Origin: Synergistaceae bacterium
GTDB taxonomy: Bacteria; Synergistota; Synergistia; Synergistales; Synergistaceae
Assembly: GCA_031269245.1 (NCBI GenBank)
Contig: JAISZL010000081.1
Span: 1 to 51,163, forward strand
Length of the DNA: 51,163 bases
Direction: 5' to 3'
Each line of letters opens with the position of its first letter. The first letter of the stretch is position 1. The notes beneath the pieces were generated by a model that did not search any database, had not been told where the DNA came from, and worked only from the letters and a program-made list of their open reading frames with translations. Below are positions 7,197-15,818 of the stretch, in pieces. The translations under genes were made by a program, and so were the position numbers.

Positions 7197-8657
7197 TTAT
7201 TTTTTCTCGGCCGCCGCGTCGGCCAGCCTCAGTATCTCATCCACAGCCGCGTCCTGTTCGGGTGTGAGCGGTTTTGGTTTGTAGTTCTCGATTATGTCGA
7301 TGGCGCGAGCCTTCACCCTCTGCTCGAACGTGGTGCGCCCGTCCCTCTCCCATTTTTCGAGGTCAGCCCTGTCCGTCAGATCGGGGAGCCACATCTCGGC
7401 GTTGTACTCCAGCGTGTGCTCCTCGCTAAGGTAATGCCCCTTCGGGCCGACCTTTTTGATTATGTCTATGGCCATGTGGCTCCTGTCGAAGACCACCCCG
7501 TCGAAGACCCTTCTCATCTGGGATATGGTCTCGTTGGCGGCGACGAGCATCTCGTAGGAGAAGGTGAGCCCGTAATTCATGAAGCCGACGTCGTGGTTCA
7601 AGTTGACGCCGCCGAAGCCGACGGCGAACACGTACTGAGCGGACTCGTTCATGGCCTGCGCGTCGAACACCTTACCGCCGGAACAGCCCGTGAAGCCCCA
7701 CGTCGGCACGTGGTACAGGTCCCGCCCGATCTGCGCCAGAGCGATGTTGTTCACTATGGACTCCGGGGAGCAATATGTGGGTTGCATGCACTTCAGGTCC
7801 ATGTTGTACATGGCGCCCCCGAACACTATCGGGGCGCCCGGGCGTGCCAGCTGGTGGATCACGAGGCCGGCGAGGCACTCGGCATCGGCCTGGATCAGGC
7901 CGCCCGCGTTGGTTATGGGGCCCGTCGCCCCGGTCATCATGCACGGCGAGTAGTTCGTCGGCAATTGGTTCTCCGCGCAGTATATCAATTTGTCAACCGC
8001 GTCGAAGGTGTGGTTGAGAGGGGACGTAGGTTCGTTGTACATGATGAAAAGCGGCCTTTTGGAGAGTTCTTCGAGGCTGCCGCGCACCGCTATGGCCATC
8101 TTCGTGATATTGCTTATGGATTCGCGGTTGGCCGCCGTGACCACCTGTGGCTTCGTCGAGTTGCGGAGCATGACGGCGTACTGATGCTCGTAAGACGTGA
8201 CGGGGTAGTCGTACATCAGGCCGCAGCACATCAGAAAGTCGAGCTGCGGGAGAGCGTCGGTTATCTTGGCCCCGTCCTCCATGTCCTTGTACGTGAATGG
8301 CCTGTGCTCGCCCGTGTACACGTCCAGTATCGTCGGGCAATCCGACCCGGTGCCGTAGTACACGTTCCTGCCGCCGAGGTCCATGGCGATATTCCCGTCC
8401 CTGTCATAGACGTGGATGTGGGACGGCGCCTGCCTGGCCGCCCATTCGACCAAGCCCTCCGGCATGAACACCCTCTTTCCCTTTACGCCGCAGCCGACCT
8501 TCCGCAGCATCTCCCGCGCCCCCTCGTGCTGGATGTCGCTGCCGACCTCCCTTAGCACCTGGAGCGCTCCGCTGTGAACCAGCTCCATCTCCTCCCGCGT
8601 CAGAAACAGCAGCGGCGAGCCGCACTTCTGCACGTTGTTGAAATCCGATCTATCCAT
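7197..8657 (-). CDS. MttB-family (trimethylamine methyltransferase-like) corrinoid methyltransferase, no pyrrolysine
   Basis: A 486-residue TIM-barrel methyltransferase of the MttB superfamily, which moves a methyl group from a quaternary or tertiary amine to a corrinoid protein. Recognisable segments are GSDCPTILDVYTGE, MTGATGPITNAGGL, FGGAMYNMDLK, VPTWGFTGCSGGK and GGVNLNHDVGFMNYG. True trimethylamine MttB reads an in-frame amber codon as pyrrolysine; this frame has none and runs to full length. It therefore belongs with the non-pyrrolysine MttB homologues, such as the glycine betaine enzyme MtgB. Likely substrates are betaine-type compounds, but which one cannot be told. AAGGAGAG precedes the ATG. 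It follows the corrinoid protein gene by 37 bp in the same operon, the usual pairing. Confidence 0.9.
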   Translation of the reverse strand: MDRSDFNNVQKCGSPLLFLTREEMELVHSGALQVLREVGSDIQHEGAREMLRKVGCGVKGKRVFMPEGLVEWAARQAPSHIHVYDRDGNIAMDLGGRNVYYGTGSDCPTILDVYTGEHRPFTYKDMEDGAKITDALPQLDFLMCCGLMYDYPVTSYEHQYAVMLRNSTKPQVVTAANRESISNITKMAIAVRGSLEELSKRPLFIMYNEPTSPLNHTFDAVDKLIYCAENQLPTNYSPCMMTGATGPITNAGGLIQADAECLAGLVIHQLARPGAPIVFGGAMYNMDLKCMQPTYCSPESIVNNIALAQIGRDLYHVPTWGFTGCSGGKVFDAQAMNESAQYVFAVGFGGVNLNHDVGFMNYGLTFSYEMLVAANETISQMRRVFDGVVFDRSHMAIDIIKKVGPKGHYLSEEHTLEYNAEMWLPDLTDRADLEKWERDGRTTFEQRVKARAIDIIENYKPKPLTPEQDAAVDEILRLADAAAEKK

Positions 8658-8694
8658 GTTCTCTCTCCTTGTCAGTCCCTGAAACTCGAACGCC

Positions 8695-9339
8695 TCAGCC
8701 GGATACGCCGACTAATTTTTTGGCGAGATCCACCGCGGAGGTCGCGTTGGTCGCGTAGCCGTCGGCGCCTATCTGGTCCGCGAACTTCTGATTGACCGGC
8801 GCGCCGCCCACCATGACCTTGACCCTGTCCCTCAGCCCCGCTTCCTCCAAAGCCTCGATCGTGTCCTTCATCGAGTACATGGTCGTCGTGAGCAGGGCGG
8901 AGAGGCCGATGATCTTCGTGTCGGGGTTTTCCCGCAGGGCCTCCACCACAGCCTCGGGCTCCACGTCCATCCCTATGTCCACCACCTCGAAGCCGGCGCT
9001 CCCCATGAGGAGGGCGACGAGGTTTTTGCCTATGTCGTGCATGTCTCCCGCCACCGTGGCGCATATGGCCCTGCCCAGCGATTTCACGTCGCCCCCGGAC
9101 AGCATCGGCCTGACCTTCTCCACGCCCGTCTTCATGCATCGGGAGGCGATCAGAAGCTCGGGGACGAATATCTCCCCAAGCCTGAACTTTTCGCCGAGCA
9201 CGTTGATGGGGTCGACTAAACCGACGTTCAGCACGTCAATAGGCGCATTCCCCTCGTCCAGCGCGGCCGCGACCGCCGCCTCGACCTCGCGGAGCTTGCC
9301 GTACTCGACTATCACGGCAAGTTCTGACAATTTCGACAT
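8695..9339 (-). CDS. corrinoid (cobalamin-binding) methyl-carrier protein, MttC/MtbC-like
   Basis: A 214-residue methyl carrier. Residues 1-85 are the helical cap (B12-binding 2 type) and the rest is the Rossmann-like cobalamin domain. The cobalt-ligand motif D-x-H-x-x-G is GDMHDIGKN with His101. The later GLSALLTTTMYSMKDTIEAL and VMVGGAPVNQKFADQIGADGY are typical of MtbC/MttC/MtmC proteins. The ATG at 9339, with AAGGAGGGGG upstream, is preferred to an upstream start at 9381, which would add 14 unconserved residues. It is the first gene of the minus-strand module and should carry the methyl group accepted from the MttB-family enzyme. The next acceptor, presumably tetrahydrofolate via a second methyltransferase, is not encoded here. 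Confidence 0.93.
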   Translation of the reverse strand: MSKLSELAVIVEYGKLREVEAAVAAALDEGNAPIDVLNVGLVDPINVLGEKFRLGEIFVPELLIASRCMKTGVEKVRPMLSGGDVKSLGRAICATVAGDMHDIGKNLVALLMGSAGFEVVDIGMDVEPEAVVEALRENPDTKIIGLSALLTTTMYSMKDTIEALEEAGLRDRVKVMVGGAPVNQKFADQIGADGYATNATSAVDLAKKLVGVSG

Positions 9340-9374
9340 TAAAATACTCCCCCTCCTTCGATTTTTTGCGGCTA

Positions 9375-9470
9375 ATACCAATTCGCGATCATCAGGCTGT
9401 TTTTGATGCGGCTGAAGCGCTTGTTCAAACCTGTTTTAACGCTTCACCCTAGCATAAGTGTTAGCTCGAC
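9375..9470 (+). repeat. dispersed repeat, ATACCAATTCG-edged form
   Basis: Begins ATACCAATTCGCGATCATCA, followed by GGCTGTTTTTGATGCGGCTGAA and, after a variable stretch, TTTTAACGCTTCACCCT. It lines up with 38751-38859 and with the reverse complement of 43743-43839. It lies in the 5' leader of the corrinoid protein gene, so it is transcribed on that mRNA in antisense orientation. Confidence 0.7.
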
Positions 9471-9474
9471 ATGC

Positions 9475-9502
9475 ATATTATCAACAGAATTAATTTAGTC
9501 AA
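9475..9502 (-). promoter_or_regulatory. probable promoter of the corrinoid methyltransferase operon
   Basis: On the minus strand: TTGACT, a 16-bp spacer, then TAATAT. Transcription would start near 9468 and run through the dispersed repeat before reaching the start codon at 9339. I saw no other good promoter for this four-gene module in the gap. Confidence 0.5.
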
Positions 9503-9805
9503 ATACATCTCCGTTACTCCACGATGGACAAATAAGGCGCTTAATTGAGCTAGAGGAAAAATGGGATGGAAAAATCGGTGTTTCCCCCGCAATGGGCGGC
9601 ACATGACGGCGGGCGGAGGCTATTGTCGTATTTTAGGGAAACTCCATACCGCAAAGGGTTCGGGCTGTTTCTTTCAAATGTCAGAAATGTGCGGTTATGA
9701 CGAAAGTCGATGTTGTTATAAAAAAATTACATAAAATCCTGGGATATTTCTACTATAAAGAAAATTGATCAGGGTTTTTTCCACATTTAGGAAAACGACA
9801 TTCAT
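9503..9805. other. intergenic region between divergent one-carbon operons
   Basis: About 300 bp between the two divergent promoters. It has a GC-rich patch near 9590-9620 and AT-rich sequence after 9715. I looked for glycine and cobalamin riboswitch cores on both strands and found neither. There is no convincing open reading frame. Confidence 0.5.
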
Positions 9806-9835
9806 TTGACATCGTCACCATGCGGTCATTATTAT
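9806..9835 (+). promoter_or_regulatory. possible promoter of the glycine cleavage operon
   Basis: A perfect TTGACA (9806-9811), an 18-bp spacer and TATTAT (9830-9835). It would give a leader of about 160 nt before gcvT. The -10 box is imperfect. A second candidate (TTACAT, then TACTAT) lies about 75 bp upstream. Confidence 0.45.
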
Positions 9836-10002
9836 CTATGCTATATTTTACTTTATTTTCATATCCTGGTAATTTTTGCGAGGTTTGATATAGTTTTTTC
9901 TCTATACTTGGATGGAGGGGCCAAGACGCTTAAATGAGAGGAGCGGTTGAATTGGAGGAGCCAGGCAGTGAAGCGAAACACCAAGGCGCGGAGGGGAAGA
10001 TT

Positions 10003-11079
10003 TTGAAGACGCCCCTCTACGACGCGCACGTGAGGTGCGGCGGCAGGATCGTGCCGTTCGCCGGGTATCTCCTTCCGGTCCAGTACCGCGGGGTGATAGC
10101 GGAGCACATGGCGGTTCGCGAGGCGTGCGGCCTGTTCGACGTCTCACACATGGGCGAGGTCGTCTACGAGGGGCCGGACGCGCTGGCCAACCTGCAGCGG
10201 ACGATGACCAACGATTTTTCGGGGATGGCGCCCGGCAGGGTGCGCTACAGCCTCATGTGCAACGAGGACGGGGGAGCGGTCGACGATCTCGTCGTCTGCA
10301 AACACGGCGAAGAAAAGTATCTCGTCGTCGTGAACGCGGCCAACAGATCGAAGGACGTCGAGTGGATGAGGCGGCACGCTTTCGGGGACGTGACGATCAG
10401 GGACATATCCGACGACGTGGCTCAGGTGGCGCTTCAAGGGCCGAGGTCGCGCGCCGTCCTGTCGCGCGTCGTCCCGCCGGAGGGCATTCCTGAGAGGTAT
10501 TACACGTTCGTTGACGGCGCGGAGATACGCGGCGCGAGGTGCCTCGTCTCGCGGACCGGATACACTGGGGAGCTTGGATACGAGATATACATGGGCAACG
10601 GCGACGCCATGCGCGTGTGGGAGGCTCTGATGGAGGCGGGAGCCGATCTCGGGCTGGTCCCAGCGGGGCTTGGCGCGAGGGACACGCTGAGGCTGGAGGC
10701 TGGGATGCCCCTCTACGGGCACGAGATGGACGAGGGCGTGACGCCGTTCGAGGCCGGCCTGGGCTTCGGGGTCAGCATGGAGAAGGGCGGCTTCGTCGGC
10801 CGCGCCGCGCTTGAAAAGGGCGCTCCTGAGCGCCTGCGAGTCGGCCTGAGGATCACCGGGCGCGGGATAGCCCGCGGCGGGGAGGCCGTGTATTTGGGCG
10901 GGGATGTCGTGGGGCGCGTCACCTCGGGGACGCACTGCCCGTATCTCGGACGCCCGGCGGCGATGGCAATGCTCGCGTCCGCTCACACGGCGGAGGGCAC
11001 GGAGCTCGAGGTGGACGTGAGGGGCCGCCGGGTGTCGGCCGAGGTCTGCGCGCTGCCGTTCTACAAGAGGCAGAGGTAG
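10003..11079 (+). CDS. gcvT: glycine cleavage system T protein (aminomethyltransferase)
   Basis: A 358-residue, tetrahydrofolate-dependent enzyme that takes the aminomethyl group from the lipoyl arm of GcvH, releasing ammonia and forming methylene-THF. The family start (L/M)KTPLYDAHVRCGGRIVPFAGY is clear, followed by LFDVSHMGEV, VDDLVVCKH, ALQGPRSR and SRTGYTGELGYEIY. The C-terminal barrel has VGRVTSGTHCPYLGR. I prefer the TTG at 10003: GGAGGGG lies 6 bases upstream and the length then fits the family. An ATG at 9934 in the same frame would add 23 unconserved residues and has a poorly spaced ribosome site. It is the first gene of the gcv operon. Confidence 0.92.
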   Translation: MKTPLYDAHVRCGGRIVPFAGYLLPVQYRGVIAEHMAVREACGLFDVSHMGEVVYEGPDALANLQRTMTNDFSGMAPGRVRYSLMCNEDGGAVDDLVVCKHGEEKYLVVVNAANRSKDVEWMRRHAFGDVTIRDISDDVAQVALQGPRSRAVLSRVVPPEGIPERYYTFVDGAEIRGARCLVSRTGYTGELGYEIYMGNGDAMRVWEALMEAGADLGLVPAGLGARDTLRLEAGMPLYGHEMDEGVTPFEAGLGFGVSMEKGGFVGRAALEKGAPERLRVGLRITGRGIARGGEAVYLGGDVVGRVTSGTHCPYLGRPAAMAMLASAHTAEGTELEVDVRGRRVSAEVCALPFYKRQR

Positions 11080-11150
11080 CGGCGTCTTTTTTGGGGTCTT
11101 GTGACGTTCGGCGCATTTGTCAACTAAAATTACGAAAGGTGTGGGGTATT

Positions 11151-11531
11151 ATGTATTTCCCAAAGGATGTGAGTTACTCCAGGACTCATGAGTGGGTGAG
11201 GATGGCGGACGGCAATACCGCGCGCGTCGGCATAACGGACTATGCGCAGCACGAGCTGGGGGACCTGGTATTCGTCAACCTGCCGGAGGTCGGCGACGAG
11301 GCTATAATGGGAGAGCGCATAGCGGACGTGGAGTCGGTCAAAGCCGTGTCCGACATATTCAGCCCCCTCTCGGGGAGGATATCCGCCGTGAACGGCGCGA
11401 TTTTGGACGCCCCGGAGCTGCTCAACTCCGACCCATACGGGGCGTGGCTCTTTGAGGTCAGAGGTGTGACGGAGCACGAGGATCTCATGGGCGCGGAGGA
11501 CTATGAGAGGTTCTGCGAGAAGGGGGAATGA
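11151..11531 (+). CDS. gcvH: glycine cleavage system H protein (lipoyl carrier)
   Basis: A 127-residue lipoyl-domain protein that shuttles the aminomethyl intermediate between the P, T and L proteins. The lipoylation site is Lys64 in ADVESVKAVSDIFSP, and the start MYFPKDVSYSRTHEWV is typical. The ATG at 11151, behind GAAAGG, is chosen because 20 further upstream residues of the open frame have no resemblance to the family. It lies 71 bp after gcvT and 3 bp before gcvPA, within the operon. Confidence 0.96.
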   Translation: MYFPKDVSYSRTHEWVRMADGNTARVGITDYAQHELGDLVFVNLPEVGDEAIMGERIADVESVKAVSDIFSPLSGRISAVNGAILDAPELLNSDPYGAWLFEVRGVTEHEDLMGAEDYERFCEKGE

Positions 11532-11534
11532 TAC

Positions 11535-12851
11535 ATGGCGTATTACGCTCCGTCCACCGAGGATGAGCAGCTCGAGATGATGCGAGAGGTCGGCGTGTCG
11601 TCGTGGGATGGCCTCTATGCCGATTTGCCGGAGGAACTTCTGCTGGACGGCCTGGCGATACCGGACGGCGCGTCGGAGTTCGGGGCTCAAGCCGTCATGG
11701 AGAGGCTCGCGTCGAAGAATGCCGCGTTCCAGACCATCTTCCGGGGCGCTGGCGCATATAACCACTACATACCGTCGCTCGTAAAGCAGATAACGTCCAA
11801 GGAGGAGTTCGTCACCAGCTACACGCCGTATCAGGCCGAGATAAGCCAGGGAACCCTCCAGTCCATATTCGAGTTCCAGACCATGATGTGTGAGCTGACG
11901 GGGCTAGACGCCTCCAACGCCTCCGTCTACGACGGAGCGGCGGCCGCGGCTGAGGCCGCCGCGATGTGCCGCTCACGCGACCGTCGGGCTGTTCTCGTGT
12001 CCGAGGCCGCTAAGCCGAATGTAATATCGGTCGTTGAAACGTACTGCTACGCGGCGGGCGCCGAGTTGCGGAGAGTGCCGACCAGGGGAGGGCTCACCGA
12101 CGGGGACGCCCTCGCCGCGATGCTCGACGGCTCGTCCGCGTGCGTCTACATCGAACAGCCGAATTTCTTCGGCCTCATCGAGGACGCCTCCGCTCTTGGC
12201 CGCATCGCTCACGGCGGGGGGGCGAAGTTCGTGATGGGGGTGAACCCCATAGCCGCCGCGCTGCTCAAGACTCCAGGGGAGTGCGGCGCGGACGTGGCGG
12301 TAGGCGAGGGTCAGCCCCTCGGGATGCCCCTCTCGTTCGGCGGCCCGTACCTCGGGTTCATGACGGCCGCGGAGGATATGGCCCGTAAACTGCCGGGAAG
12401 GATAGTGGGCGAGACGGTGGACGCCGACGGCAAGCGCGCCTTCGTCCTGACGCTTCAGGCGCGCGAGCAGCACATACGCAGGGAGAAGGCATCGTCGAAC
12501 ATATGCTCGAACCAGGCGCTCTGCGCGCTCTCCGCGGCGGTCTACATGACGGTCATGGGGCCTCGCGGCCTGCGCCAGGCGGCGGAGAGCTGCTTCTCGA
12601 AGGCGCACTACGCCGAGAGGAAAATCTCCTCCGTCAGGGGTTTCGAGCCGGTGTACGAGGGTGAGTTCTTCCACGAGTTCGTGACGGCGTGCCCGGTTGG
12701 GACCGAGTCCCTGATGCGCCGCCTGGAGTCGCGCGGCATACTGGGCGGTATGCCGGTCGATGACGGCATACTCTGGTGCGTGACGGAGATGAACTCGCGG
12801 GCTGAGATAGACGATCTGGTTTCGATTCTGAAGGAGGTGGCGGAGGGATGA
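11535..12851 (+). CDS. gcvPA: glycine dehydrogenase (decarboxylating) subunit 1
   Basis: A 438-residue N-terminal half of the two-subunit P protein, which decarboxylates glycine with pyridoxal phosphate. Motifs include FRGAGAYNHYIPSLV, TSYTPYQAEISQGTLQ, FEFQTMMCELTGLDASNAS and VGEGQPLGMPLSFGGPYLG, followed by RREKASSNICSNQALCALS. The split PA/PB form is typical of Firmicutes-like and many anaerobic lineages; E. coli has one fused P protein. It starts 3 bp after gcvH and overlaps gcvPB by 4 bp. Confidence 0.96.
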   Translation: MAYYAPSTEDEQLEMMREVGVSSWDGLYADLPEELLLDGLAIPDGASEFGAQAVMERLASKNAAFQTIFRGAGAYNHYIPSLVKQITSKEEFVTSYTPYQAEISQGTLQSIFEFQTMMCELTGLDASNASVYDGAAAAAEAAAMCRSRDRRAVLVSEAAKPNVISVVETYCYAAGAELRRVPTRGGLTDGDALAAMLDGSSACVYIEQPNFFGLIEDASALGRIAHGGGAKFVMGVNPIAAALLKTPGECGADVAVGEGQPLGMPLSFGGPYLGFMTAAEDMARKLPGRIVGETVDADGKRAFVLTLQAREQHIRREKASSNICSNQALCALSAAVYMTVMGPRGLRQAAESCFSKAHYAERKISSVRGFEPVYEGEFFHEFVTACPVGTESLMRRLESRGILGGMPVDDGILWCVTEMNSRAEIDDLVSILKEVAEG

Positions 12852-14281
12852 AGCTGAGTTTCGAGAAGAGCAGGCCGGGCAGGTTCTTCCCGGTGATGCC
12901 CGAGCTGGACGTGCCGGAGGAGAAGGTTCCGCCCGAGCTGGCGAGGGCCGCGCTCCCCAGGCTGCCCGAGATGTCGCCGCCCGATATATCGCGGCACTAC
13001 AGCGAACTGGCACGCCGCACCCACGGGGTGAACGACGGGTTCTACCCCTTGGGCTCCTGCACGATGAAGTACAACCCCAAGATAAACGACGAGATGGCGA
13101 ACCTGCCGGGCTTCACCCGGATACATCCGCTCCAGCCGGAGCACACGGTCCAGGGGTGCCTAGAGGCGATGGTCAGGGCCGGTGAGATGCTGTGCGAGAT
13201 AACCGGCATGGACGCCATGACGTTTCAGCCCGCCGCCGGCGCGCACGGGGAGTTCACCGGGGTCCTGCTGATCAAGGCGTATCACGCTTCGAGGGGGGAC
13301 GGCGCTCGAACGAAGATAATAGTCCCGGACTCGGCGCACGGCACGAACCCGGCGACCGTGTCCATGACCGGGTTCCAGGCGGTGAACGTACCGTCGGACT
13401 CGTCGGGTTGCGTGGACCTGGACGCGCTGCGCGCGGCGGCGGGCCCCGACACGGCGGGGCTGATGCTGACCAACCCTAACACGCTCGGACTCTTCGACAG
13501 GAACATACTCGAGATAACGAGGGTAATCCACGACGCCGGAGGGCTCTGTTACTACGACGGGGCCAACCTCAACGCGATAATGGGCATAGCCAGGCCGGGT
13601 GACATGGGCTTCGACGTGGTGCACCTCAACCTCCACAAGACGTTCTCGACGCCTCACGGCGGCGGCGGCCCCGGCTCGGGGGCGGTCGGGTGCAAGAGCC
13701 TCTTGGCGGAGTTCATGCCCGCGCCTCTCGCGGCGCGGCGCGGCGGCGGATACGCGTTTGAGTCGCCGCCCCAGAGCGTTGGGAGGGTCTCCGCTTTTTA
13801 CGGCAACTTCCTGGTGATGGCGCGGGCGCTGACTTACATCATAACCATCGGCGGCGACGGATTGCGCGACGCCGCGAGGAACGCCGTTTTGAACGCGAAC
13901 TACATGATGAGGCGCATGTCCGGCGCCTACGACGCGGCGTATCCCGGCACGTGCATGCACGAGTTCGTCCTGTCGCTCGACGGGCTCAAGCGCGAGGCCG
14001 GCGTCTCCGCGATGGACGTGGCGAAGTCACTGCTCGACCGCAGGATGCACCCTCCTACGATGTACTTTCCCATGATAGTCAAGGAGGCTCTGATGATCGA
14101 GCCGACCGAGACGGAGTCGAGGGAGACGCTGGACTACGCCGCGGACGCGTTTCTGGACATCCGCCTCCAGGCTGAGCGCGACCCGGAGGCTCTGCGCGCC
14201 GCGCCGGTGAGCACCCCGGTCCGAAGGCTCGACGAGGTGAATGCCGCCAGACATCCAAAACTGAGGTATAATTTCGGCTAG
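12848..14281 (+). CDS. gcvPB: glycine dehydrogenase (decarboxylating) subunit 2
   Basis: A 477-residue subunit that carries the pyridoxal-phosphate lysine: Lys264 in HLNLHKTFSTPHGGGGPGSG. Other landmarks are NDGFYPLGSCTMKYNPKIN, QPAAGAHGEFTG, DSAHGTNPATVSM and MLTNPNTLGLFD. The ATG overlaps the gcvPA stop by 4 bases, so the two are probably translated in step and at equal amounts. With GcvPA, GcvT, GcvH and the lipoamide dehydrogenase downstream, the full glycine cleavage/synthase complex is encoded here. Confidence 0.97.
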   Translation: MKLSFEKSRPGRFFPVMPELDVPEEKVPPELARAALPRLPEMSPPDISRHYSELARRTHGVNDGFYPLGSCTMKYNPKINDEMANLPGFTRIHPLQPEHTVQGCLEAMVRAGEMLCEITGMDAMTFQPAAGAHGEFTGVLLIKAYHASRGDGARTKIIVPDSAHGTNPATVSMTGFQAVNVPSDSSGCVDLDALRAAAGPDTAGLMLTNPNTLGLFDRNILEITRVIHDAGGLCYYDGANLNAIMGIARPGDMGFDVVHLNLHKTFSTPHGGGGPGSGAVGCKSLLAEFMPAPLAARRGGGYAFESPPQSVGRVSAFYGNFLVMARALTYIITIGGDGLRDAARNAVLNANYMMRRMSGAYDAAYPGTCMHEFVLSLDGLKREAGVSAMDVAKSLLDRRMHPPTMYFPMIVKEALMIEPTETESRETLDYAADAFLDIRLQAERDPEALRAAPVSTPVRRLDEVNAARHPKLRYNFG

Positions 14282-14311
14282 GGCGCCGCGTTGGGCACGG
14301 GCTGGCGGCGT

Positions 14312-14362
14312 GGTTTGAATCCTCAGCCTTCAGGCCCTCGACAATAAATCTAGTGTTTTCTT
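14312..14362 (+). repeat. dispersed repeat, right-hand part
   Basis: GGTTTGAATCCTCAGCCTTC followed by AGGCCCTCGACAATAAATC. It lines up with the right halves of the copies at 19172-19289 and 36035-36147 and lies between gcvPB and lpdA in the same operon. Confidence 0.5.
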
Positions 14363-14396
14363 GAAAGAAAGATTAAGGAGTTGGATCGAATAGAGG

Positions 14397-15803
14397 ATGT
14401 CAGATTATGAATTGGTAGTTGTAGGCGCGGGCCCCGGCGGTTACGTCGCGGCGATAAGGGCCGCGCAGCTTGGGATGAGGACAGCGATCGCGGAGCGCGC
14501 GGAGGTGGGGGGGACATGCCTCAATAGAGGCTGCATACCCACGAAGACGCTGATGCACGCCGCGCACCTCATGGGTGAGATCAGGAACGCCCGCAGGATA
14601 GGCATTTCGCTGGGCGCGGTCGATATTGACATCGAGCGGGTGTATGAACACAAGAACGAGGTGGTGAGCCAGCTGCGCGCCGGCGTGGAGGACTTGCTCT
14701 CGGGCAACGGGGTTCGCCTGATGCGCGGGCGCGCCGTCATAGAGAGGGCGGACGGTGGTGTGTATCGCGTGCGGGTCGGGGACTCAGCCGTGACGGCCGA
14801 GAGGGTTCTGATAGCCACCGGCGGGATGCCGGTCAGGCTCTCCATACCGGGCGCGGATCTCCCTGGAGTGCTGACCAGCGACGACGTGCTAGGCAAGCCC
14901 GGCGGCCTCCGCAGGAGGCTGACAATAATAGGGGGCGGCGTGATCGGCGTCGAGTTCGCCGGCATCTTCAATATGTTCGGCGCGGACGTGACCATAATCG
15001 AGGCCATGGACCGCCTGATTCCGTCCATGGACAGGGAGATATCGCAGAACCTCCAGATGATCTTGAAGCGCGGATCCGTCCGCATCCACACCTCCGCCGC
15101 GGTCAAGGGCATCGAGCGCGCCGACGGAGGGCTCAGGTGCGTGTTCGAGAAGAAGGGCGCGCCCGAGAGCGCTCTCGGCGACGCCATATTGGTATCGATC
15201 GGGAGGAGGGCTGACACCGACGGGCTCTTCTCCGACGGGACCGACATCGGGCTGGATCGCGGCATGATACCGGTGGACGAGAACTTCGAGACGAAGGTGA
15301 AGGGCATATACGCCGTGGGCGACGTCGTCAAGGGCGGGGCGCAGCTCGCGCACGCCGCGTCCGCCCAGGGAATACGCGCGGTCTCGCTGATGGCGTCGGA
15401 GCCGGCGCCGGTCGACTTGAGCGTGATTCCGTACTGCGTCTACACGGACCCCGAGATCGCGTCGGTGGGCATCGACGCGGACGGCGCGAAGCGCGCCGGC
15501 ATACCGTGCAAGACCGGGAAGTTCGTCATGTCCGCCAACGGCAAGAACGTGATCGAGATGGCCGAGAGGGGATTCGTCAAGGTCGTCTTCCACGCGGAGA
15601 GCGAGGTCATCCTCGGGGCGCAGATGATGTGCCCGAGAGCCACCGACATGATAGGCGAGTTCGCCTCCGCGCTGGCGAACCGCCTGACCAGGGAGCAGAT
15701 GTCGAAGGCCATGCACGCGCACCCGACGTTCGCCGAGGCGATAGGCGAGGCCGTGGAGGACACGAGGTCGCTCGCCATACACATAATGCCGAGGAAGAGA
15801 TAG
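14397..15803 (+). CDS. lpdA: dihydrolipoyl dehydrogenase (L protein)
   Basis: A 468-residue FAD-dependent oxidoreductase that reoxidises the dihydrolipoyl arm of GcvH with NAD. The FAD motif is VVVGAGPGGYVAA (residues 7-19), the redox disulfide is Cys41/Cys46 in GGTCLNRGCIPTK, the NAD motif is IIGGGVIGVEFAGIF, and the catalytic His-Glu pair lies in HAHPTFAEAIGE (H442, E447). It is 115 bp after gcvPB, with a dispersed-repeat fragment in the gap, and 15 bp before folP. It probably serves the gcv system, as no pyruvate dehydrogenase genes are nearby. Confidence 0.96.
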   Translation: MSDYELVVVGAGPGGYVAAIRAAQLGMRTAIAERAEVGGTCLNRGCIPTKTLMHAAHLMGEIRNARRIGISLGAVDIDIERVYEHKNEVVSQLRAGVEDLLSGNGVRLMRGRAVIERADGGVYRVRVGDSAVTAERVLIATGGMPVRLSIPGADLPGVLTSDDVLGKPGGLRRRLTIIGGGVIGVEFAGIFNMFGADVTIIEAMDRLIPSMDREISQNLQMILKRGSVRIHTSAAVKGIERADGGLRCVFEKKGAPESALGDAILVSIGRRADTDGLFSDGTDIGLDRGMIPVDENFETKVKGIYAVGDVVKGGAQLAHAASAQGIRAVSLMASEPAPVDLSVIPYCVYTDPEIASVGIDADGAKRAGIPCKTGKFVMSANGKNVIEMAERGFVKVVFHAESEVILGAQMMCPRATDMIGEFASALANRLTREQMSKAMHAHPTFAEAIGEAVEDTRSLAIHIMPRKR

Positions 15804-15818
15804 TTGACGCGGGGGAAA

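Noticed and set aside
6061-8555. Long open frames on the plus strand opposite the hydantoinase-type and mttB genes
   Set aside because: They mirror clear protein families on the other strand. High GC leaves few stops in the antisense frames, and the translations are low-complexity and Arg/His/Val-rich with no domain.
7197-8657. Pyrrolysine (amber) codon in the mttB homologue
   Set aside because: The frame has no internal TAG and ends at a TAA at full family length.
9503-10002. Glycine or cobalamin riboswitch before gcvT or the corrinoid operon
   Set aside because: Expected from context, but I could not find the conserved cores on either strand.
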